Positions 44,573 to 52,071 of a stretch of DNA of 52,071 nucleotides are shown piece by piece. Source of the DNA: Rhodobacter sp. (lineage in GTDB: Bacteria > Pseudomonadota > Alphaproteobacteria > Rhodobacterales > Rhodobacteraceae); the NCBI GenBank assembly GCA_016704435.1, contig JADJAB010000022.1, forward strand, positions 1 to 52,071, written 5' to 3'. A program made the position numbers and the translations under genes. The notes beneath the pieces were generated by a model. That model was given only the letters and a program-made list of their open reading frames with translations. It did no database searches and was not told where the DNA came from. The stretch's first letter is position 1. Every line of letters starts with the position of its first letter.

Positions 44573-45880
44573 CTATCGCTTGATGTTGGTGGTTTCCTGC
44601 AGCATCTCGTCCACCGTCTGAATCACCTTGGCGTTCGACGAATAGGCCCGTTGCGTCTGGATCAGCGAGGTCAGTTCCGCCGCCACGTCGGTGGTGGAGC
44701 CTTCGCGCGCATAGCCTTCGATCGACCCGGTCGGACCTGAGCCGGCATCCCACAGGAAGAACGACCCGGAATCGGGCGAAACCTGGTAGGTCTGGTTGCT
44801 TTTCGACAGCAGGCCGTTGGGGTTGGGCACATCCACCAGCGGAATCTGATAGAGCCGCCGGGTAAAGCCGGTGTCATAGGTTGCAGTGATGTAGCCGTTT
44901 TCATCCACCTCCACCGTGGTAAGGTTACCGACCGGAGAGCCGTTCTTGGTGATCGACACCGGGGCGAATCCGTCCGACAGCTGCGTCAGCCCGTTCGGAT
45001 CGCCCAGCCGCCCGATGCCCACTGCGATCGGGCCGCCCGCCACCGTCAAGTCCAGCGCGCCGGTCCCCGGATCATAGGCCCCGCCCGACACCACTGTCAC
45101 CGAGGCCAGCGTGCCGCCAGCCGCGCGGCTGTCGTCGAAGGTAAGCGTGTATTCTCCGATCACCGCGCCGCCGCTGGCGCTGTCGCGGATCTGCATCGTC
45201 CATTCGTTGGACGATCCGGTGCCCGGAACCGTGGGCGTGAAGGTCACATCCAGCGATTCAGACGTGCCGAGGTTGCCGAAATACTCCACCGACAAGGGCA
45301 GAACTGCGCCGGATGCACCGGCCTCCGTTCCGGTGGCGGGCAGGTTCACGCCCAGGTTCATCACGGTCGTCGGGTCACTTGCGGTCTGGTTGGAGTTGAT
45401 GACAATCGGTTGCAATCCGCCGATCGTATCGCGCGGAAAAGTAGGAATAGTACCATCCGACGCCGCCGGCCAGCCCAGCAGGACCAGGCCCGAGTCGGTC
45501 TTCAGCACCCCATTCGAATCGGTGCGAAAAGAGCCGGTCGTGGTCATCATCAGCGGCGTCTCGCCGGAGGCATTGCCCAGTGACACCTCGGGCATCACCG
45601 GCAACATGCCGCGCCCCGATACCGCCAGATCCAGCGCGTTTGACGTGCCGACCAGGGCGCCCCGCTCTTCGATCAGGCGGAAGGACGACGCACGCACGCC
45701 GCCCGCCGAATAGACGCCCGAGCCGCGGGCATTGGTGATCACCATGTTGGAAAAATCGGCTGCGGCCCGCTTGTAGCCGTAGGTGCCAGAGTTGGCGATG
45801 TTGTCGGCAATGGTGGCAAGCCGGGTCGCATTCGCATTCAACCCGGCTACGCCCGCATTGAGGGACGAAGAAATGGTCAT
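44573..45880 (-). CDS. flgE: Flagellar hook protein FlgE
   Basis: From ATG 45880 (MTISSSLNAGVAGL) the product is 435 residues; the frame is open to 45958 but AAGGTG precedes this ATG. Motifs are ATIADNIANSGTYGYKRAAA at the N-terminus and ELTSLIQTQRAYSSNAKVIQ at the C-terminus, with a variable beta-rich middle. FlgE forms the hook under FlgD and FliK, which are encoded about 23 kb away. Confidence 0.95.
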   Translation of the reverse strand: MTISSSLNAGVAGLNANATRLATIADNIANSGTYGYKRAAADFSNMVITNARGSGVYSAGGVRASSFRLIEERGALVGTSNALDLAVSGRGMLPVMPEVSLGNASGETPLMMTTTGSFRTDSNGVLKTDSGLVLLGWPAASDGTIPTFPRDTIGGLQPIVINSNQTASDPTTVMNLGVNLPATGTEAGASGAVLPLSVEYFGNLGTSESLDVTFTPTVPGTGSSNEWTMQIRDSASGGAVIGEYTLTFDDSRAAGGTLASVTVVSGGAYDPGTGALDLTVAGGPIAVGIGRLGDPNGLTQLSDGFAPVSITKNGSPVGNLTTVEVDENGYITATYDTGFTRRLYQIPLVDVPNPNGLLSKSNQTYQVSPDSGSFFLWDAGSGPTGSIEGYAREGSTTDVAAELTSLIQTQRAYSSNAKVIQTVDEMLQETTNIKR

Positions 45881-45972
45881 CGGAGCACCTTTCTGCTGCT
45901 TGATCCCGCTTCGGACCAAGCTGCACAAGGGACCTGAACATTCCCCTAACAGGTGCAATTTTATCTATTCGC

Positions 45973-46806
45973 TCAGCGATCGCGGCGTAGCAGGATGATC
46001 TCCAGCCGGTTGTTGCGCAGTGCCGCCGAATCCGCCGTGGCGGGCTTGCGGTCGGCAAAGCCCGAGATGCGCTGCACCCGCCCGGCGTCCAGGCCTGCGG
46101 CCTCAAGCAGCAGCCGCATCCTTTGCGCGCGTTCGGCCGAAAGCTCCCACACCGGATTGGTGCGCATCATCACCGGATAGCTGCGCAGGTGGCCGTTCAC
46201 CGCGATCTCGTTGCCGGTTACGGTCAGCACCTCGGCCAGAAGATCGGCCAGCGCCAGCGTCACCGGGGTTGGCTCGGCCGTATCGTTGCTGAACAGCGGC
46301 GCCTCTTCCAGATCGTAGATCTCGATCACCAGTCCCTCGTCGGTGACCCGCGTGACGACATGGCGCAACAGCTGCTCCATCGTGCGGCTTTCGCCGCCGC
46401 GGTCCAGCAGGGCCTTTTCCACCTCGCGCATTTCGGCGGCACCTTCGTCGGCCAGCGTATCCGCTTCGGCCCCCGAAGAGGCGCCGGTCCGGTCCGAGGT
46501 GCCCCCGGTGCCTGATTTCACTCTGGTCTTCTCCGAAAACATCGAGTCGCCGCCAAAGGACCCGTCGCCCCCGCCAGAGATGCGGTTTACCGGGATCGTC
46601 GGATTGAAGTAGTCCGACAGACCCTTGCGCTGTTTTTCCGTTGTCGCGTTCAAAAGCCACATCAAGAGAAAGAAGGCCATCATCGCCGTCACGAAGTCGG
46701 CATAGGCCACCTTCCAGGCGCCGCCGTGGTGCCCACCACCACTGACAACCTTTTTCCGCTTGATGATGACTGGCGCGGCATTTGCTTGCCCTGCCATTCC
46801 CATCAC
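45973..46806 (-). CDS. motB: Flagellar motor stator protein MotB
   Basis: The product is 277 residues. The single membrane helix follows GGAWKVAYADFVTAMMAFFL, where Asp37 corresponds to the proton-binding Asp32 of E. coli. A Gly/Ser linker and plug region come next, then an OmpA-like peptidoglycan-binding domain (LSAERAQRMRLLLEAAG; ISGFADRKPA; NNRLEIILL). It pairs with MotA (1299-2168). flgE follows with a 92-base gap; motB is divergent from iorA. Confidence 0.95.
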   Translation of the reverse strand: MMGMAGQANAAPVIIKRKKVVSGGGHHGGAWKVAYADFVTAMMAFFLLMWLLNATTEKQRKGLSDYFNPTIPVNRISGGGDGSFGGDSMFSEKTRVKSGTGGTSDRTGASSGAEADTLADEGAAEMREVEKALLDRGGESRTMEQLLRHVVTRVTDEGLVIEIYDLEEAPLFSNDTAEPTPVTLALADLLAEVLTVTGNEIAVNGHLRSYPVMMRTNPVWELSAERAQRMRLLLEAAGLDAGRVQRISGFADRKPATADSAALRNNRLEIILLRRDR

Positions 46807-46952
46807 CCATTTTCACACCCAAGGACGGTGATAGCGCGTCGCGGTGAATCCGGGCTTAAAGATTGGCATCTTAGGCAATAGTCGCGGCTTTGCCGCAATG
46901 GCCTTTTCCTTTGCGCGGAAGAAACTAGACTGTCCGGCGGGAGGAGGCACGC

Positions 46953-47405
46953 ATGATATCCCTGACCATAAACGGCACCGACCATCAGCTGGACCTGCCC
47001 GCAGAGATGCCGCTCTTGTGGGCGCTGCGCGATGCGCTGGGCCTGACCGGAACCAAGTTCGGCTGCGGGGTCGCGGCTTGCGGGGCCTGCACCGTGCTGG
47101 TCGACGGGCAGGCCGTCCGGTCGTGCCAGACCGCGTTGGGCGATGTCTCCGGTCAGGTCACTACGATCGAGGGTCTTGGCCCCGCGCTTCATCCCGTCCA
47201 GCAGGCCTGGATCGCCCATCAGGTCGCGCAATGCGGCTACTGCCAGTCGGGCCAGATCATGCAGGCAGTGTCGCTTCTGTCGGAAAACCCGCGGCCCACC
47301 GACGATGAAATTGCCGCGGCAATGGATGGCAACCTGTGCCGCTGCGGCACCTATCCGCGCATCCTTGCCGCGATCCGTGCCGCCAGCACGGCGATGGAGG
47401 GCTGA
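46953..47405 (+). CDS. iorA: 2Fe-2S subunit of an isoquinoline 1-oxidoreductase-type hydroxylase
   Basis: The product is 150 residues, the usual size of the small subunit. The plant-type [2Fe-2S] binding motif is GTKFGCGVAACGACTVLVDG, and the second cluster is held by QCGYCQSGQIM and NLCRCGTYPRI. It passes electrons from the molybdenum subunit encoded directly downstream (no gap after the stop). The substrate may be isoquinoline, an aldehyde or another N-heterocycle; sequence alone does not decide. Confidence 0.9.
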   Translation: MISLTINGTDHQLDLPAEMPLLWALRDALGLTGTKFGCGVAACGACTVLVDGQAVRSCQTALGDVSGQVTTIEGLGPALHPVQQAWIAHQVAQCGYCQSGQIMQAVSLLSENPRPTDDEIAAAMDGNLCRCGTYPRILAAIRAASTAMEG

Positions 47406-49615
47406 ATGGGCCGCCTGCGCACCATCGCCCGACGCAGTTTCCTGATCGGTTCTGCCGCCATTGTGGGTGGCGTCGCCTTCGGCTGGTATCAGTACCGCAA
47501 GGACCTGCCGAACCCGATAAAAGGGCAGGGGTTGGGCGTGTTGACGCCCTATGTCCTCATTGACTCGAACGGCGTTACCATCGTCACCCCGCGCGCCGAG
47601 ATGGGGCAGGGCACCCACACCACCCTCGCTGCCCTTGTCGCCGAAGAGCTGGAGCTGGACTGGGATCAGGTCCGCGTGATGCACGGCCCACCGGCGCGGG
47701 CCTATTACAACGGTGCGCTGTTGCGCGAAGGCGTGCCTTTCGCGCCCACCGACCAGAGCTGGCTGGCCGAGAAAGCCCGCGACGCCACCGATATTCCGGC
47801 CCGATTCCTGGGTTTGCAACTGACCGGCGGGTCCACCGCCATCCCGGATGCCTATCACAAGATGCGTCTCGCCGGGGCGGCCGCACGGACCGCGCTGGTA
47901 CTGGCCGCCAGCCGCCGCCTGGGCCAGCCCGTGTCTGACCTGACCGCGAAACACGGCGCCATCCAGTCGCTGAACGGCGACCGCCTGTCCTACGTCGAGT
48001 TGGCCGCCGGGCCGCCTCGGCCTCGCTGCCCGAACCCCCTGCGCTGAAGCCGCGGGACAAGTGGGTGCTGCTGGGCAAGGCGCTTGCGCGCACCGATGTG
48101 CCGGCGAAATCCACCGGCGCTGCCCGCTATGCCAGCGATATCCGCATGCCCGGCATGGTCTTTGCCACGATCCGCAAGAACCCATCGCCCGGCGCGGGCC
48201 TGACCGGCTTCGACGCGACTGCGGCCATGGCCATTGCCGGCGTCCTCGACGTGCTGGCACTCGATGGCGGCGTGGCGGCGGTCGCCACCTCAACCTGGGC
48301 CGCCTTGCAGGCGCTGGAGTCCACGACCTTCGACTGGGCCGCGCCGGAAACGCCGGTGACCGATGACTTGCTTGCCGCTGACCTGCGTGCCGCGCTGGAG
48401 GCCACACCAGATTCCACGCCAAAGGACGTCGGGAAGGCCGAGGCCGCCGATTTCACCGCCGACTACAGCGTTCCGCACCTTGCCCATGCCACGATGGAAC
48501 CGATGAGCGCGGCCGCGTTGCTGCAAGACGGCCGCTTGCAGATCTGGGCCGGAACCCAGTTTCCCACCATGGCCCGGACCGTCGCCGCCACCGCCGCGGG
48601 CGTCGAGGAAGAGGCCGTGGATCTGAGGACCGAATTCATGGGCGGCGGCTTCGGGCGCCGTTCCGAGATGGACTTCATCCGCCAGGCCGCTTTGCTGGCC
48701 GGGGAAATTCCCGGCACTCCCGTTTCCCTACTGTGGAGCCGCGAGGAGGACACCGCTCAGGACATGTATCGCCCCGCCGCCATGGCCCGGGTCCGCGCCA
48801 GCCTTAAGGACGGGCTGGTCGATCATTTCGATCTTTCCACGGCTTCGGCCTCGATCATCGAATCGATGGCCGGGCGGCTGGGCTTTCCCGCCATGGGTTC
48901 CGATGCGACCATCGTGCAGGGCGCCGGCGAACAGCCCTATGGGTTTCCGAATTACCGTGTCACCGGGCATCGCGCCACGGGCCGGGTGCCGGTCGGCTTC
49001 TGGCGCTCGGTCGGGGCGTCGCAGAACAGGTTCTTCCACGACTGCGCGATGGACGAACTGGCGCATCTGGCGGGCGACGATCCGCTGCTGTTCCGGATGC
49101 GCCAGCTGACGCATGGCCCGTCGATCGCCGTGCTGGCCGAGGTGGCCGATCTGTCAGGCTGGACGCAAAGGACGCCGGGAAGGGCGAAGGGCGTGGCCTT
49201 CTCGATGTCCTTCGGCGTGCCGGTGGCCGAAGTGGTCGAGGTCGAGGATACACCCCAGGGCATCCGCCTGACCGGCGCCTGGATTGTCGCCGATGTCGGC
49301 ATTGCCCTTGACCCAGGCATCATCGAGGCGCAACTGACCGGCGCCATGATCTACGGCCTTTCGGCCGCGATGACCGGCGAAGTCACCTTCGCGGACGGCG
49401 TGCCGCGGCAGGCGACCTTCTGGGATTTCGATCCCCTGCGCATGCGCCAATGCCCGCCGATCTTCGTGAAGGTGCTGGAAAGCGGCGACCCCATCCGCGG
49501 GGTGGGAGAACCCGGCACTCCGCCCGCCGCCCCCGCCCTTGCCAACGCCATCTTCGCCCTGACCGGAATGCGCCATCGCAGCCTGCCGCTGAACCGCTTG
49601 GTGACCTTCGTCTGA
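47406..49615 (+). pseudogene. iorB: Molybdopterin-binding subunit of the IorAB-type hydroxylase, one frameshift
   Basis: The N-terminus carries a Tat-type signal (RRSFLIGSAAIVGGVAFGWY), so the enzyme faces the periplasm. The first frame runs to SYVELAA near 48012; the sequence resumes in another frame as ASASLPEPPALKPRDKWVLL and continues to the stop at 49615, with FMGGGFGRRSEMDFIRQAAL and GVGEPGTPPAAPALANAIF, typical of the molybdenum domain. One base is missing (length 2210, one short of a multiple of three). Restored length is about 736 residues. A cytochrome or CoxI-type partner is not visible nearby. The break may be a sequence error. Confidence 0.88.
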
Positions 49616-49653
49616 GGATGCTCCCAGTGGCTGTTCCGGCTCTTGTCTGACCG

Positions 49654-49676
49654 AAGGAAACGGACGTTTTCCTTTT
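49654..49676 (+). terminator. Terminator-like hairpin after iorB
   Basis: AAGGAAACG-GA-CGTTTTCCTTTT: a 9-bp stem with one bulged T, ending in a T-run, 39 bases after the iorB stop. Confidence 0.6.
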
Positions 49677-49735
49677 GCATCCCGCCCGACGCAGCCACGT
49701 CGAAGCCTATGGTATTCCCCTTCGCCCGCCGGTTT

Positions 49736-50049
49736 TCATCTTGAACTGAGGGGGTGCCTTGAGCCCAGCCCGAACCTCTGCTCGCGCCGAAAGCTCGTTG
49801 TGCTACCAGGCCAGACAGTCTTGGACGACCCATCATCCCGTTTGCGGTATGACCACTTCCGGAGCTTCCGAACCGCGATGAATCCGGGCTGTTTCCGGAT
49901 ATCCAGATGCCTGCCGGCGGTCGGCTGCGCGACAGCCAGCGCCTTGGCGATCACTGATTGCCAATGTGCCTCTGCGGCTTGGCCAGAAGTCGCATGATCG
50001 ACAGACGGACCTCGCTGGCCAGCACCTTGATCTGTGTTGCTCGATCCAT
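49736..50049 (-). pseudogene. ArsR-type helix-turn-helix regulator, pseudogene
   Basis: From ATG 50049 the frame reads DRATQIKVLASEVRLSIMRL, then LAKPQRHIGNQ, and stops; the next frame continues VIAKALAVAQPTAGRHLDIR, then KQPGFIAVRKLRKWSYRKRD. Together this is the winged helix-turn-helix of an ArsR-family regulator (recognition helix QPTxxRHL, wing RKWSYxKR). One frameshift near 49954 breaks it. The C-terminal part (to 49736) is degraded. Metal-binding cysteines are not visible. Confidence 0.7.
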
Positions 50050-50219
50050 GTTTGCATCACATCGCTAGGTAGCTGATTGACAGCATGAGTCGCAGAAATG
50101 CTGGAACGGTTCCGTCGCGAAATCCGTATCGAGCTGCGACTCTCGTAGGGTCAGTAACTTGATCAGGCCGCCAAATCCGCGCACAGCCGGAACGGAATGG
50201 GTCGGACGTCAGTTGCCCC

Positions 50220-50702
50220 TTGAGGATCGTATTCGCGACCTCGATCCCTCGCCGGTTCGTTCGACCCAGTGGCAAGCCCGGCCCGTCGCCCCGGATGCAA
50301 GCGCCGCAACTGCAGCTCGAGGCGCCGTATCGGCGCAGCCAGTCGCTGGAGGAACACCTCGGCTCCTACTACCGCAACCTTTATTCATTCAGGAGCAAAG
50401 GGTTGATCAAACGATCCCTGGTCGTGGTGCAGGCGGATTCCGGTCGATACGACTGGACGGACTTCGAGGTTCCGCGCCACCCAGACACCGGCAAATCCAT
50501 CGGCATGAACAAGTAGGAGCGGGCGTTGTTCTATCTGGCCGGCCGGATTTACGTCTTCGAATGCGAAACGGTGGCTTCGAAGTCCATCACGCAGCCTTGC
50601 CTCCATCCCAGCCACAAGCACCGGCTGTTGCGGTTGATGGGCATCCAGACGGACGGGCAGACGCCGCAGGGGTGCAAGCCCGGACCTCCGGATTTGCGCT
50701 GA
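50220..50702 (+). pseudogene. Unidentified interrupted ORF, possibly the C-terminal part of an HTH regulator
   Basis: A frame reads SYYRNLYSFRSKGLIKRSLV, then VVQADSGRYDWTDFEVPRHP and TGKSIGMNK, then an in-frame TAG at 50514-50516, then ERALFYLAGRIYVFECETVA, SKSITQPCLHPSHKHRLLRL and a stop at 50700-50702. The composition is protein-like across the stop, so this looks like an old gene with a nonsense mutation. I recall similar C-termini in XRE-type regulators of Rhodobacteraceae, but with low certainty. The N-terminus is missing. Confidence 0.4.
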
Positions 50703-50899
50703 ATCTTCGGGGTGAGGACGTGGACCTGCGCAAGGCGATGTCGGGGATTGGCCGGGTTCACCCCGATTCCGGACGCGATTCAATCGGATATCCTTGATCT
50801 GGTCGCCATTGGCGTCGCACTTGGCGCCTTTGTGCTGGAGGCAAGCGAACCTTGGGCCGTGCAGAGAAACGGCGCGCAAGGAGGCGCGCGCCGTCTGGG

Positions 50900-52071
50900 A
50901 TGACAGCGAAACACCTTGGCCACGGCCTTTCTTGCGGCGTCGAACGACCACATCCGGATTCGTCGCGCGTCAGGCACAGCGGCGGTGCAAAGCCGAGGAT
51001 GTCGCCTTGTGGCATGGCACGGGCGATCACACCCTCTGCCAGCAGCGCCGCCGCCACCGCGGGGCCGATCTTGCGCGCCGGATCGAAGAAGCGGCGGTCG
51101 TCGCGGTCTTCGACAAATTCAATCGCCGCCATCAAGCCATCGCCGCGCACTTCACCGACATTTGCGTGATCGCCCAAAGCTTCCACCAGTCCCGCGCGGA
51201 AATAGGCCCCGGTTTCGCGGGCGTTCTGCACCAGCTTCAGCTCGTCAATCAGCTTCAGGTTCGCCACCCCCGCCGCCGCACAGATCGGATGCGCCGAATA
51301 AGTCCAGCCGTGACCGATCGGCCCCAACTGGTCCGATCCTTGCACCAGCACCTGCCACATGCGGTCCGACACGATCGAACCTGACAGCGGCGCATAGGCC
51401 GAGGTCAGGCCCTTGGCGATGGTGATCAGATCCGGTTCCATCCCGTAGTGATCCGAACCGAACATGGTGCCAAGGCGACCGAAACCGGTGACGACCTCAT
51501 CCGCGACCAGAAGGATATCGTACTTCTTCAGCACATCCTGGATAGCCGCCCAATAGCCGCGCGGCGGCGGCACAAGGCCACCGGTGCCCAGGATCGGCTC
51601 GCCTATGAAGGCCGCAATGGTATCGGGGCCTTCGGCAAGGATCATTTCCTCCAGCTTGACCGCGCAATCGGCACTGAACTGTTCCTCGGTCATGCTGCGG
51701 TCTTCGCGACGGAAGAAGTAGGGCGCCTCGGTGTGCAGGATCGGCGCGCGCGGCAGATCGAAGTTGGCATGAAACAGCGCCAGGCCGGTCAGGCTGCCGG
51801 TCATCACGCCCGACCCGTGATAGCCGCGCCAGCGCGAGATTATCTTCTTTCTCTCGGTGCGACCAAGGATGTTGTTGTAATACCAGATCAACTTGATGTT
51901 GGTTTCATTGGCATCGGACCCGGACTGGCCGAAATAGACCCGGCTCATGTTCTTCGGCGCGCGCTCGATGATCATGCGGGCCAGGGTGATCGAAGCTTCG
52001 GTCCCGTGGCCGACATAGGCATGGTAATAGGCCAGCTCATGTGCCTGCTTGGCGATGGCCTCGGCGATCTC
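50900..52071 (-). pseudogene. Class III (PLP) aminotransferase, runs off the right edge, 3' end frame-broken
   Basis: The protein enters from the right (EIAEAIAKQAHELAYYHAYV). PLP-domain motifs: FGQSGSDANETNIKLIWYYN, then DILLVADEVVTGFGRLGTMF and the Schiff-base lysine in LITIAKGLTSAYAPLSG. It resembles the aspartate-aminotransferase-family (omega-amino-acid:pyruvate type) class III enzymes. After GFAPPLCLTRDE (near 50959) the expected ending DVVV...DAARKAVAKVF is split over two further frames, so the last ~20 residues are broken; the frame otherwise runs to 50758. The decayed region adjoins this end. The left limit is approximate. Confidence 0.75.

Noticed and set aside
46803..48422. A 539-codon - strand frame opposite iorA and iorB
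   Set aside because: Composition is Arg/Gly/His-rich shadow and the opposite strand has clear iron-sulfur and Tat motifs.
1..52071. CRISPR arrays, prophage, toxin-antitoxin or defence genes
   Set aside because: No regularly spaced repeats, phage structural genes or recognisable defence domains were seen in the window.

Overview
The window is high-GC alphaproteobacterial DNA, most likely from a Rhodobacterales/Rhodobacteraceae genome. The evidence is a flagellar gene set with the alphaproteobacterial accessories FlbT, FlaF, MotE-like, DUF1217 and DUF6468-like proteins, the order mutM-crotonase-rpsT-dnaA, a cupin resembling DMSP lyases, a palindromic 'CCCCCGGAGTATTT' intergenic repeat that I associate with this family, and Rhodobacteraceae-like protein sequences throughout.

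Region 1 (1-21610) is most of a flagellar locus. The + strand carries fliL (3' end), a DUF6468-like gene, a motE-like gene, motA, a large unknown exported protein, a lytic transglycosylase, flhA, fliR, flhB and a small coiled-coil gene. The - strand carries a second fliL, flgH, flgA, flgG, flgF, fliQ, fliE, flgC and flgB. Then come fliI (+), DUF1217/flbT/flaF/flagellin (-), flgJ-like/flgN-like (-), and fliK-flgD (+). These encode the export gate and ATPase, rod, L-ring, stator parts, hook-length control and filament.

Region 2 (21613-38811) is a housekeeping block. It holds ubiE-ubiB (ubiquinone), a small membrane protein, mutM, a crotonase, rpsT, dnaA, dnaN, recF, a VOC protein, a LysE exporter, gyrB, a DMSP-lyase-like cupin, tRNA-Arg(CCT), a LacI/GntR-type regulator with two operator-like palindromes, mtaB, dapF and tRNA-Lys(TTT).

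Region 3 (38812-41011) is decayed accessory DNA: an IS3-family relic and an MFS transporter pseudogene, both recognisable only by piecing frames together.

Region 4 (41012-46806) resumes the flagellar locus with motB, flgE, flgK, flgL and flgI on the - strand. These would complete the hook, junction, P-ring and stator of region 1, so the flagellar locus is split by about 19 kb of unrelated genes.

Region 5 (46953-52071) has an iorAB molybdenum hydroxylase pair, then debris (an ArsR-type regulator relic and an unidentified interrupted ORF), and finally a class III aminotransferase that runs off the right edge and whose 3' end is frame-broken.

A window-wide oddity is that many well-conserved genes are broken by one or a few one- or two-base shifts: the large flagellar protein, flhB, flgA, flgC, flagellin (four breaks), VOC, dapF, iorB, the aminotransferase and probably the start of the lacI-type gene. 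Because dapF is normally essential and both halves of each gene remain well conserved, base-level sequence or assembly error is at least as likely as real decay. I give such genes full-span coordinates and flag the break.
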